A stretch of 64,000 nt of DNA, taken from positions 2,356,001 through 2,420,000 of the forward strand of contig NZ_CP047958.1 in NCBI RefSeq assembly GCF_014304815.1, given 5' to 3'. Made by a program: the position numbers and the translations under genes. The notes under the pieces are model-generated. The model was not told where the DNA came from, searched no databases, and worked only from the letters and a program-made list of their open reading frames with translations. This DNA is from Synechococcus sp. MIT S9220 (GTDB lineage: Bacteria > Cyanobacteriota > Cyanobacteriia > PCC-6307 > Cyanobiaceae). This document shows, piece after piece, positions 55,645 through 64,000 of the stretch. The first letter of the stretch is position 1. Each line of letters starts with the position of its first letter.

Positions 55645-57797
55645 TCCAGTCGGGACCGTGCGTTGAGGAAGCGGTAGTGCTGGAGACCCTCCAGCACACC
55701 CATCAAGCGAGACCGATTGGCGAAATAAACCCGCTGCTGATGGCGACAGCCATCGAGACAGGGGTCATGATCGGCAGTCACCACAGCCGCCGGCAGACCT
55801 TGGACCAGCTCCGCATCCCCCTGCTGACTGGCCACCACAAGAATGTGTTCCAGAGGCAAACCCCAGCGCAGCGATAGGAACCGAATCGCCTCGCTCAGCG
55901 AGGCCCGCATGGGAAGCACATCAAGGAACCAGTGACAGCGCAATTGAGGCCTTGCAGGCAGGCCGCTCTGGCGCAAACGCTGGCGAATCAGCGGCAACAC
56001 GGAAGGGCCCGGTTGCTCCAGCAGATAACTGACCTTGAACTGACCCTGGTGCTCAGGTTTCTGCAGTTTGATGTGATCGCCAAGATCGGAGAGGGTCTGC
56101 TCCACAGACTCGCGCTGCCAGTCAACGCTGATCTGAGCCTGCCAGAAGCGATCCGCCTGCTCCTCTTGGCCGTAGTGGATCTGTGTGCCCGCCTGGGTGA
56201 TCCAGACCTGCGGGTCAGGCAAATGAAGCTCCGCGAAACGCTGCCGGGCCACATCGAGAGGCCGTCCAGTGGTGATGCCGAAGCTGGTCTGGGCAGCTTG
56301 GGCAGACGGTGCCATCAGCTGTTGACGCAAACTCTGCAGATCCTTGAGATCCGGCTGTTCAAGACTGCTGTCGAGATCCAGCAGCAGCAGACGGGAGCCA
56401 AAAGGACTCAGCCCCAATGGCGTCGCCAACAGTTGCGAGGAAACAGTCACCGTGCTCGAGCGCTTCAGACGCTCTTGCATCAGCGCCAGGTAACTGCAGA
56501 CATGAGCATCCCAGCTGTAGTGACGGCTGACAGCCTCCACGCCGTTGTCGCTCCACCGCCGCCAGCGATCGCGATCAGCACCGGCACGCTCCAATCCATC
56601 CTGGAGCGATTCCCGATCGGTCACGTCAACGACAAGTCCATTGTCGCAGCGACTCAGAATCTCTCGAGGCCCCCCGTCATCGGTGGCGACCATCGGCAAA
56701 CCCGATGCCGCAGCCTCAAGCAGCGTGAGACCGAAAGGCTCAGTCAATGCTGGATTGACGAACAAACCGCGTTGAGCCGCGGCCCAGCGATAGATGGCCG
56801 GAACCTGTTCACGGCGATGGTGCTTGGGATAGGCAACGGAGCCGTAGAGGTCATAACGGTCAACCAGATCAAAGATCTGCTGAAAAACCTCCCGCTGCTG
56901 ACGATCCATCTGGCGAGAGTCATCACGATTGCCAAGCACGAGCACCAGGTTGTGGCGCTGCCGCAGGACCGCGGATCGACCAAAAGCTTCAACGAGCGCA
57001 GGGATGTTTTTGCGCCGATCTGCACGGCAGATGGCCAGCAGAGGTGGACGCTCAGGCTCCCTCAGAAATGAACTCAAGAGCTCGGACACCTCAGTGAACT
57101 CATCCGAGTTGCCTTGAGGATGAAAACGTCTGCTATCAACACCCGGTGGCACGACCTCCGCATGGTCAGGGTTGAAGCAGCCATAACGGGCGTATTGCTC
57201 ATCACGCTCCTGTCGCGTGCTGGTGATCACCAGATCGGAATGAGCAAGAGCCAGTTCCTCAGCATCGATGCGCCGACTGATCGAATAATTCTGCTCGATC
57301 TGTTCATGCTCTCCACCAGCCGCAAGCAGACGGCGCAACTTCTCACGTCCTAGGGAATGGCCTGTATAGGCAAGGGGAATTCCAAGACGTCGACTGACCA
57401 GGGCCCCCACATAGCCGGCATCGGCGTAATGGGCGTGAATCCAGTCGGGACGATTGTCACTGTCCCGGAGATGACGAACCAGCTGATCGGCCAGCTCATC
57501 GAGATACGGCCAAAGCTGTTCCTTACGCAAATAACGCCGCGGACCAAAACTGAATCGTCGGATCGATGCACCAGGTGCAATCGGCTCGAGAGGTTTGGAA
57601 TAGTCGAGCGACACTCGCCGATCCTGAATCAGCCGCGTGACGACCTCCACATGAGCCACCTCGGCGCGATTGGCCAGGCTGCGGGCCAGTTCCAACACGT
57701 AGAGGGTCTGACCTCCAGTGTCCGCATCACGGCCAAGCTCCAAATCCTGCGAGCGAAATAAGCCATGGAGATGAAGATGCAGCAGCTTCAGTCCCAC
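55641..57797 (-). CDS. spsA: Sucrose-phosphate synthase with degenerate phosphatase domain
   Basis: 718 residues. The glycosyltransferase family 4 part (about 1-460) has LHGLFRSQDLELGRDADTGG, HAHYADAGYVGALVSRRL, LAICRADRRKNIPALVEAFG and EPFGLTLLEAAASGLPMVAT. A HAD-type domain follows from about 473 (LLLLDLDSSLEQ). In it the usual Lys motif reads RASLSEAI and the usual GDSGND reads ASQQGD, so phosphatase activity is doubtful. The synthase makes sucrose-6-phosphate from UDP-glucose and fructose-6-phosphate, a compatible solute route. The 240-base gap upstream (57798-58035) is AT-rich with no gene. Confidence 0.93.
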   Translation of the reverse strand: MGLKLLHLHLHGLFRSQDLELGRDADTGGQTLYVLELARSLANRAEVAHVEVVTRLIQDRRVSLDYSKPLEPIAPGASIRRFSFGPRRYLRKEQLWPYLDELADQLVRHLRDSDNRPDWIHAHYADAGYVGALVSRRLGIPLAYTGHSLGREKLRRLLAAGGEHEQIEQNYSISRRIDAEELALAHSDLVITSTRQERDEQYARYGCFNPDHAEVVPPGVDSRRFHPQGNSDEFTEVSELLSSFLREPERPPLLAICRADRRKNIPALVEAFGRSAVLRQRHNLVLVLGNRDDSRQMDRQQREVFQQIFDLVDRYDLYGSVAYPKHHRREQVPAIYRWAAAQRGLFVNPALTEPFGLTLLEAAASGLPMVATDDGGPREILSRCDNGLVVDVTDRESLQDGLERAGADRDRWRRWSDNGVEAVSRHYSWDAHVCSYLALMQERLKRSSTVTVSSQLLATPLGLSPFGSRLLLLDLDSSLEQPDLKDLQSLRQQLMAPSAQAAQTSFGITTGRPLDVARQRFAELHLPDPQVWITQAGTQIHYGQEEQADRFWQAQISVDWQRESVEQTLSDLGDHIKLQKPEHQGQFKVSYLLEQPGPSVLPLIRQRLRQSGLPARPQLRCHWFLDVLPMRASLSEAIRFLSLRWGLPLEHILVVASQQGDAELVQGLPAAVVTADHDPCLDGCRHQQRVYFANRSRLMGVLEGLQHYRFLNARSRLD

Positions 57798-58035
57798 AAG
57801 AACTCCAACACGTTCAGGAACAGGTCCTGGTGTCCGATCAAGGGTTAGGTGACCTAGAACTTCGAAAAGATAAAAACAATCTGATAACTGAAAGATGGCA
57901 ATGCAAAAACATGCCCAGATCTCTTGCCTTCAAGGTGGTTTAAGGCCGACCAGCACTGTGACTTGAGAATTTTTTGGATGTAGAAATGCAGACAAAAAAG
58001 TCTTGTTTACAACACTGATATGGCGTAAAGAATTT

Positions 58036-59538
58036 TCATAATTGGCTGGTGACATCCATCAGTGGCACACGTTGATGACCCCAACCACCGCCCTGGAAGC
58101 TGAGCGAATCAGTGATTCCCAGATGATCATTGATCCAAGCAAGGATCAAAGGTCCCAGGATCGGTGGTTCTTCAGCACCCACAGGAGCCCAGAGATTGAA
58201 GTGATCACCACCTGAAGCCAGCACAATGCGGTGACCATTGGCCAAAGGCTGACCATTGCGAAGCGGAACGACCGCTTCAGGATCCGATGGAACAACCCAA
58301 TCGCGGGTCCCGCTCACCAGCAGCACCTTGGCATGCATCGACGGGCCACTGGCTTCGTCGAACAGCAGTCGCAGAGGAGGACTGACCACAACCGCTGTCC
58401 GAACCCTCAGATCAGCCAACGAGCCTTGATCGGCACCTTTGAGCCAGCTGCACTGCAAAACCCAGCTGAGGTTGCGGTCTGGATCACGTGGATCCTGACA
58501 ACGGACACTCAGCTTTCGGCTTGTGGTCTGAAGACCACCCAGCTGCAGAGCCGCGGTGGCACCCCAGGAATGACCCACAACCGCAACGGAATCGGTTTGC
58601 ACAGAGGAACCTGAAAGCAGATTGCCGGTTTCGACCGCATCAATCACGGCCGTGACATCCATCGGACGCAAACGCAGTTCTTCTGAAGCCGGCGGTGGCT
58701 GTTTGCCCTTGATCATCAACTCCTGCTGCTTTGCGTCACTGCCCGGGTGAGCTGGAAGCAACACGGAATAGCCATGGGCAGCGAGCAGATAGGCCCACCC
58801 CTCAAAACTGGACGGTTCATCCCAAAGCCCATGGGAGATCACCACCAATCGACCATTGGAGCTTGCGGTGGGGAAGATCTCCGTGACCTGTAGAGGTTGC
58901 GGACGATGGTTCACCGCAACGGAGCGTTGCCTGCGGGTCCAACCGGATGCCGCTGCAGCGACGATCGTTGAAGAAACAGGCTTTGCTGCGGTGCCCTTTT
59001 GCACCAGGGCCCGTGCATCGTCTTGATTGGCTCTGAGTCTTTTCGCGTAGAAAGCGAGCGCCTGCAAATTGATCGAGAGCTCGTCTCCCGGAACTTGACG
59101 CAGAAATCCCAGTAAATGGGGCTGATCATCCCGATAGGCCGCGGCCAGAGCCTCAGACACCATGCGCCCGCTGGTGTCGGCTGGAAGACCCTTGACCTCA
59201 ACCAATTCGGAAACAGCCAAAAGCAGCTGTTCAAAAAGGGGATGGCCAAGAGATTGGCGAACAATGCTGCTGGTTTCTTGAGGGAGAGGGGCCGTCAGCA
59301 GCGATTCAATCAACTTCTGCACAGATCCATCGCCTGCCAAATCCAGCTCCTGAAGATCTGGATTGGAATCGATCAGCTCCCGAGCATTGGTGGCCCGACT
59401 CAAATCCAGGCTGATGCTCTCATCCAGCAAAGGCAAGGTGAAGGTGAGCCGCTCAACCGCTTCCACCGGTTGGGCGACCAGCAGCGAAGCCAAGGCTGCA
59501 GCCAAGCCACGCAAGCGGAAATACGGGAAGGACGTCAT
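58036..59538 (-). CDS. DUF1400-type secreted alpha/beta hydrolase
   Basis: 500 residues. A signal peptide (LRGLAAALASLLVAQPVEAV) precedes an N-terminal DUF1400-like helical region (VERLTFTLPLLDESISLDLS through about 200). The hydrolase part has VVISHGLWDEPSSFEGWAYL, the nucleophile elbow VVGHSWGATAAL and a late SGGDHFNLWAP His segment. A periplasmic esterase, lipase or dienelactone-hydrolase-like role is possible; the substrate is unknown. Its 3'-most genes are not linked; its start overlaps the uvrA stop by 4 bases, so it is in the uvrA operon. Confidence 0.87.
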   Translation of the reverse strand: MTSFPYFRLRGLAAALASLLVAQPVEAVERLTFTLPLLDESISLDLSRATNARELIDSNPDLQELDLAGDGSVQKLIESLLTAPLPQETSSIVRQSLGHPLFEQLLLAVSELVEVKGLPADTSGRMVSEALAAAYRDDQPHLLGFLRQVPGDELSINLQALAFYAKRLRANQDDARALVQKGTAAKPVSSTIVAAAASGWTRRQRSVAVNHRPQPLQVTEIFPTASSNGRLVVISHGLWDEPSSFEGWAYLLAAHGYSVLLPAHPGSDAKQQELMIKGKQPPPASEELRLRPMDVTAVIDAVETGNLLSGSSVQTDSVAVVGHSWGATAALQLGGLQTTSRKLSVRCQDPRDPDRNLSWVLQCSWLKGADQGSLADLRVRTAVVVSPPLRLLFDEASGPSMHAKVLLVSGTRDWVVPSDPEAVVPLRNGQPLANGHRIVLASGGDHFNLWAPVGAEEPPILGPLILAWINDHLGITDSLSFQGGGWGHQRVPLMDVTSQL

Positions 59539-62513
59539 GCCGCCAGAGGAGCACTCTGAGGGGGATGTTGCTTCAGAACCCTGGCGAGATAGCGACCGGT
59601 GTGACTGGTTGGGTGCTGGGCCAACTCTTCTGGAGTTCCACAGGCCACCAACTCTCCACCGCGATCACCACCCTCGGGACCGAGATCGATCAACCAGTCG
59701 GAACAACGAATCACATCGAGATTGTGTTCAATGCAGATAATCGAATTCCCCTTGTCCACAAGACGCTGCATCACATCCATCAGCTTGTGCACGTCATAGA
59801 AACTCAGGCCGGTGGTGGGCTCATCAATCAGGTACAGCGTCTTGCCGGTGGCCCTGCGGGACAGTTCAGTGGCCAACTTCACCCGTTGCGCCTCACCGCC
59901 GGAGAGCGTGGGTGCCGGCTGACCCAGCTTCACGTACCCAAGACCCACATCCACCAGGGTCCGTAGTCGGTCAGCCGCCTGCGGAATGGCAGAAAACACG
60001 TCAGCCGCCTGCTCAACGGTCATCTCCAGAACGTCGGCGATGGTGTGCCCCTTGTAGGTGACCTGAAGAGTCTCACGATTGAATCGGGCGCCCTTGCACA
60101 CGTCGCACTGCACATACACATCCGGCAGGAAATTCATCTCGATCACATTGACCCCCTGACCACGACAGGCTTCGCAGCGACCGCCCTTGACGTTGAAACT
60201 GAACTGACCCACCTGATAACCGCGTGCCTTCGCTTCAACCGTGGCTGCGAACACCTGACGGATCGGATCAAAGGCACCGGTGTAGGTGGCGGGGTTGGAA
60301 CGGGGAGTCCTGCCGATCGGTGACTGATCAATCACGATCACCTTGTCGATCGACTTGAGGCCACGCATCTCGCCGAGACCGTTGGGGAAAGGCACCTTGT
60401 GGCCGAGGCCATGCTCCAGCGCAGGGTGAAGCAACTCATTCACCAACGTGCTCTTGCCGCTACCGCTCACTCCAGTGATGGAGACCAGGCGTCCGAGCGG
60501 AAACTCCACGCTCAGGTCTTTGAGATTGTTGCGATTGCAGTTGAGCAGCTTGAGGCTGCGAGTCCCTGCCGAGCGCCGTTCCGGAGGCGTGGGAATGCTT
60601 CGCTCACCACTGAGATAGGCACCTGTCACGGAGTCCTCCGCGTTCAGGAGATCATCCAGAGATCCCTCCGCCACGATGTGTCCTCCGTGCACACCGGCTC
60701 CTGGACCGATATCCACCAGGTGATCGGCAGCGCGAATGGTGTCTTCATCGTGTTCCACAACCACCAGCGTGTTCCCCAGATCACGGAGACGCTCGAGGGT
60801 GGCGAGCAGGCGATCGTTGTCTCGCTGGTGCAAACCAATGCTCGGTTCATCGAGCACGTACAGCACTCCTGTGAGGCCGGCACCGATCTGAGTCGCCAGA
60901 CGGATTCGCTGCGCTTCACCACCGGACAGCGTCATCGCCGGCCGATCGAGGCTCAGATAGTCGAGACCAACATCCAGCAGAAAACGCAATCGCATGCGGA
61001 TCTCGCGCAGCACGAGATCTCCGATCTGCATCTGACGGTGCGTGAGCAATGGTTCACTGCCCTCAAAAGCACCCTCACCCATCAACTGCTCAATCCGGTC
61101 AAGGGTCTGGCCCACGCTCACAGCAGTGAGATCCGTAATTCGGAAGCAGCCCATGCGCACGGCCAATGCCTCAGGACGCAATCGTTTGCCTGCACAACTG
61201 GAGCAGGGAACCAGTTCCAGATATTTCTCCAGCTTCTGACGCTGGGCCTCACCACTGGCATCACGCAACTGCCGCTCAAGAATCGGCAGGATCCCCTCAA
61301 AAGGACGCTGATAGGCACCAGTTCCCTTGCGATAACGGCTATCGGCCTGAATCAGGATCGGTTCGCGACTGCCATTGAGCAGCACATCCTGCTGCTCTTC
61401 AGACAGGTCCTTCCAGGGAGTCTTGATCTCGAACCCAAAGGCCTCCCCAACGGAATACAGCAGGGAGAAGTAATAGGAGTTGTCTTTCTCGGCCCAGGGA
61501 GCCACTGCGGCGTAAACAGGCAGTGAGGGATCTGGAACCACGCGCTCAGGTGTGAACTTGCGCAGGTGGCCGATACCGTGGCAAGCCTCGCAAGCACCGT
61601 AAGGACTGTTGAACGAGAACAGCCTTGGTGAAAGCTCTTCCATGATCGCCCCGTGCTCGGGGCAGGCGAAATTCTCGGAGAACAAACGCTCCCGATCGAC
61701 TCCTTCAGGAAGTTGCTCGTCCTTTTTAGGAACCACTTCAACAATGGCCAAACCATCTCCGCGTTTCAGTGAGGTGCGCAGGGAGTCGGTGAGCCGTTCC
61801 TGGATTCCCTCACGAGCAACAAGCCGATCCACCACCACTTCAATGTTGTGGCTTTGGTTTTTATCGAGCTCAATGTTGTCGGCCAGCTCGCGCACTTCTC
61901 CATCGATCCGCACCCGGGCAAAACCTTCGGCGGCCAGGCCGCTGATCAATTTGGCGTGGGTGCCCTTTTTGCCACGCACAACTGGCGCAAGCAGCTGATA
62001 CCGCGTGGATTCAGGCAAGGTGAGGATCTGATCGACCATTTCATCAATGGTCTGCGGCCGGATCGGACGATCACACTTAGGGCAATGCGGATCGCCGGCC
62101 CGACCGAACAACAAACGCAGATAATCCTGGATCTCCGTGACAGTTCCAACAGTCGAACGTGGGTTGTGACTGGTGGATTTCTGATCGATCGAGATCGCCG
62201 GTGAAAGGCCCTCAATGGCATCAACATCCGGCTTGTCGACCTGACCCAGAAACTGACGCGCGTAGGCGGAAAGACTCTCGACGTAGCGACGCTGACCCTC
62301 AGCGAAAATCGTGTCGAAAGCCAGAGAACTTTTACCGCTACCGCTCACCCCTGTGAACACCACCATCTTGTTGCGAGGGATGGTGAGATCAACGTTCTTG
62401 AGATTGTGCTGGCGAGCACCACGAACGCGGATCACGTTCTCTTCTGATCCAATCGCGAGTTTCACTGGCTCCGCCGGAGACGAGGCCTTTGATGTGGGAG
62501 CGGTTCGCCCCAT
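59535..62513 (-). CDS. uvrA: UvrABC excision repair ATPase subunit A
   Basis: 992 residues. Two ABC ATPase units: Walker [17 protein letters not shown] and [15 protein letters not shown]; signature stretches [16 protein letters not shown] and [15 protein letters not shown]. The zinc modules have [16 protein letters not shown] and CEACRGQGV with CDVCKGARF. It scans DNA for bulky lesions and loads UvrB. It lies next to recN, a second repair gene, on the same strand with a 47-base gap. Confidence 0.97.
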   Translation of the reverse strand: MGRTAPTSKASSPAEPVKLAIGSEENVIRVRGARQHNLKNVDLTIPRNKMVVFTGVSGSGKSSLAFDTIFAEGQRRYVESLSAYARQFLGQVDKPDVDAIEGLSPAISIDQKSTSHNPRSTVGTVTEIQDYLRLLFGRAGDPHCPKCDRPIRPQTIDEMVDQILTLPESTRYQLLAPVVRGKKGTHAKLISGLAAEGFARVRIDGEVRELADNIELDKNQSHNIEVVVDRLVAREGIQERLTDSLRTSLKRGDGLAIVEVVPKKDEQLPEGVDRERLFSENFACPEHGAIMEELSPRLFSFNSPYGACEACHGIGHLRKFTPERVVPDPSLPVYAAVAPWAEKDNSYYFSLLYSVGEAFGFEIKTPWKDLSEEQQDVLLNGSREPILIQADSRYRKGTGAYQRPFEGILPILERQLRDASGEAQRQKLEKYLELVPCSSCAGKRLRPEALAVRMGCFRITDLTAVSVGQTLDRIEQLMGEGAFEGSEPLLTHRQMQIGDLVLREIRMRLRFLLDVGLDYLSLDRPAMTLSGGEAQRIRLATQIGAGLTGVLYVLDEPSIGLHQRDNDRLLATLERLRDLGNTLVVVEHDEDTIRAADHLVDIGPGAGVHGGHIVAEGSLDDLLNAEDSVTGAYLSGERSIPTPPERRSAGTRSLKLLNCNRNNLKDLSVEFPLGRLVSITGVSGSGKSTLVNELLHPALEHGLGHKVPFPNGLGEMRGLKSIDKVIVIDQSPIGRTPRSNPATYTGAFDPIRQVFAATVEAKARGYQVGQFSFNVKGGRCEACRGQGVNVIEMNFLPDVYVQCDVCKGARFNRETLQVTYKGHTIADVLEMTVEQAADVFSAIPQAADRLRTLVDVGLGYVKLGQPAPTLSGGEAQRVKLATELSRRATGKTLYLIDEPTTGLSFYDVHKLMDVMQRLVDKGNSIICIEHNLDVIRCSDWLIDLGPEGGDRGGELVACGTPEELAQHPTSHTGRYLARVLKQHPPQSAPLAA

Positions 62514-62560
62514 ACGGCTGGATCTCAGGAACTGAGGATTCTACTGAGATCAGATGATGC

Positions 62561-64000
62561 TCATGCTGCTTTCTGATCCAGAAGGCTGGCTGCATAAGCC
62601 TCAGCTTCGCGGCGTTCACCGCCTGCCAGTTCAGCCAGCTCACGCTGACGCTCCTGAGTGTCCCGCAGTTGGGACACTCGCGAATGGGTCACCCCATCGC
62701 AAACGTCTTTGCTGACGCGGAAATGATGATCAGCCGCAGCAGCCACCAGCGGCTGATGGGTGACACAGAAGACCTGACGATGGCGCGACAACAGGCGCAG
62801 CAGATCGGCCATCGCACCGCTGACACGGCCGCTCACTCCAGTATCGATTTCATCGAAGAGCAGGGTGCTAGATCCATCCACCTCGGCCAGGCAGGTCTTG
62901 AGAGCCAGCAGAAAACGCGACATCTCACCCCCGGAAGCCACTTCAGCGAGCGGTGCCATGGGCTGACCTGGATTCGCTGAGAACAAGAAGCACACTGCAT
63001 CCGCCCCGCTCTCGCCAGGTTCAGACGGCTCAACAGCGACCTCGAAACGCACATTGGCCAATCCCATCGGCCTGAGATGGGCCATCAACCGCTCTTGCAG
63101 CTCCGCCGCAACAATCAACCGCTTTGAACGCAGCGAAGCATTGCTGCGATCACGGATGACACAAGCCGCCTGCTCCTGGCTGCGCAACTGCTCAAGCAGT
63201 GCATCAACACCACCAGACTGCTGACGGTCACGCAACTCATCGCGGCGCTTGATCAAATCGATCAGATCCTGACCATGCCGGCGTTCCAGGCGCTTGAGCT
63301 CGGCCAGACGATCCTGAAGTACAGACAGACGATGGGGATCACTGTCCAAAGAGGCTCCGTAACCCTCCAGCTCCCTGATCAGATCCTGAACACCTGATTC
63401 AAGATCAAGACATCGCTCACTTAAAGACTGCAGCGACGGATCGAGACCCTGCATCTGCTGCAGCTCATGGCTGCAGGCCAGCAAATGATCAAGCGTTGAG
63501 GGTGCCTGATCAGCACCGTCCTGAAGACGCCCGATTAACAGACCCAGACCCTCCTGCAAGCGCACCCCATGAACAAGACGGTCCTGTTCCCGTTCGAGCT
63601 GATCAATTTCCTCGGGGTCATCAAGCTCAGCTCGCTCGAGTTCAGCCAGCAACAGCTCCAGCTCCTCACGCTGTTGATCCAGACGCAACCGATCAGTTTC
63701 AGCCCGCTCAAGCTCGGACTGACAGCGAAGCCAATCATTCCAGTGACGACGAACCTGGCTGAGCTCAGCATCAAGAGAAGCTCCGCCAAGATGGTCAAGC
63801 CAGCGTTTCTGCTGACCAGGACGTGCCAGCTGCTGGGTTTGACCCTGAACGGTGAGATCAATCAGCAAAGGACGCAGCTCCAGTAGTTGCTGACGATTCA
63901 CCATCACGCCGTTCAGCCTTGAGCGGCTGCTAAGGCGATCCTCCTGACGCCGCCATTCACGGCTCACCACCAAGTCTTCCTCTCCATCGCTGATCTCCTG
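62561..64000 (-). CDS. recN: DNA repair protein RecN (5' part beyond the window)
   Basis: The frame is open to base 64000, leaving about 479 C-terminal residues. Visible parts are the coiled coils (e.g. ELEELLLAELERAELDDPEE-like repeats), the hinge-proximal helices, and the C-terminal ATPase half with VASGGEMSRFLLALKTCL, Walker B STLLFDEIDTGVSG and QVFCVTHQPLVAAAADHHF. The Walker A half is off the window. RecN is an SMC-like protein acting at double-strand breaks. It precedes uvrA on the same strand. Confidence 0.94.
   Translation of the reverse strand, partial: QEISDGEEDLVVSREWRRQEDRLSSRSRLNGVMVNRQQLLELRPLLIDLTVQGQTQQLARPGQQKRWLDHLGGASLDAELSQVRRHWNDWLRCQSELERAETDRLRLDQQREELELLLAELERAELDDPEEIDQLEREQDRLVHGVRLQEGLGLLIGRLQDGADQAPSTLDHLLACSHELQQMQGLDPSLQSLSERCLDLESGVQDLIRELEGYGASLDSDPHRLSVLQDRLAELKRLERRHGQDLIDLIKRRDELRDRQQSGGVDALLEQLRSQEQAACVIRDRSNASLRSKRLIVAAELQERLMAHLRPMGLANVRFEVAVEPSEPGESGADAVCFLFSANPGQPMAPLAEVASGGEMSRFLLALKTCLAEVDGSSTLLFDEIDTGVSGRVSGAMADLLRLLSRHRQVFCVTHQPLVAAAADHHFRVSKDVCDGVTHSRVSQLRDTQERQRELAELAGGERREAEAYAASLLDQKAA

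Overview
This window looks like core chromosome of a marine picocyanobacterium, most probably a marine Synechococcus. The signs are high-GC, tightly packed genes with many 4-base overlaps; a PsbQ-type photosystem II lipoprotein; two cyanobacterial RpoD-like sigma factors; a sucrose-phosphate synthase; DUF3134, Tic20 and DUF1400 proteins; ferredoxin-type nitrite reductase with a formate/nitrite-family transporter; and cyanase. I see no rRNA, tRNA, insertion sequence, CRISPR array or prophage. Species-level placement cannot be made from here.

Layout. 1-11 kb: end of mazG, a rescue factor (arfB), spermidine synthase and agmatinase-family genes (speE-speB), gcvT, aspS, a sigma factor, dps, pyrG, queE. 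11-17 kb: a decayed M23 peptidase, then a type I secretion cassette (PpiC-type chaperone, HlyB-like ABC exporter with extra N-terminal domains, HlyD adaptor), then an ecotin-family protease inhibitor on the other strand. 17-20 kb: queC-pabB-pabC, linking queuosine and folate precursors. 21-28.6 kb: a nitrogen block with cobA and a CbiX/SirB-type chelatase (siroheme for NirA), nirA, a focA-type transporter, a HEAT-repeat protein, cynS and a TrpD2-like protein, with several very small ORFs. 29-38 kb: MFS exporter, ppk1, a second sigma factor, a VTE5-like kinase, DAHP synthase, acnB. 38-46 kb: ClC antiporter, B12/radical-SAM enzyme, O-antigen ligase-like protein, purU, sulfiredoxin, psbQ, an FAD oxidoreductase and pstS. 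46-64 kb: dnaK, aroE, tic20, rpsF, argG, mraY, purT, spsA, a DUF1400 hydrolase, uvrA and the end of recN.

No wholly new multi-gene system is evident; most of the window is ordinary core genome. The most interesting signals are regulatory and evolutionary. A 22-base AT-rich word occurs just upstream of nirA, focA and the second sigma factor (19 of 22 bases identical between nirA and the sigma gene), and a shorter relative lies between cynS and trpD2. A perfect 11-bp inverted repeat sits in front of nirA. The rpsF leader can fold into a nested structure, and several other start codons are abutted by hairpins. The ecotin has a lysine at the position aligned with the reactive-site methionine. The M23 gene carries both a nonsense codon and a frameshift. 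Two further genes (44391-45497 and 39846-41465) appear to have lost a conventional start codon. All functional calls rest on reading the sequence and on family knowledge; no database search was possible.
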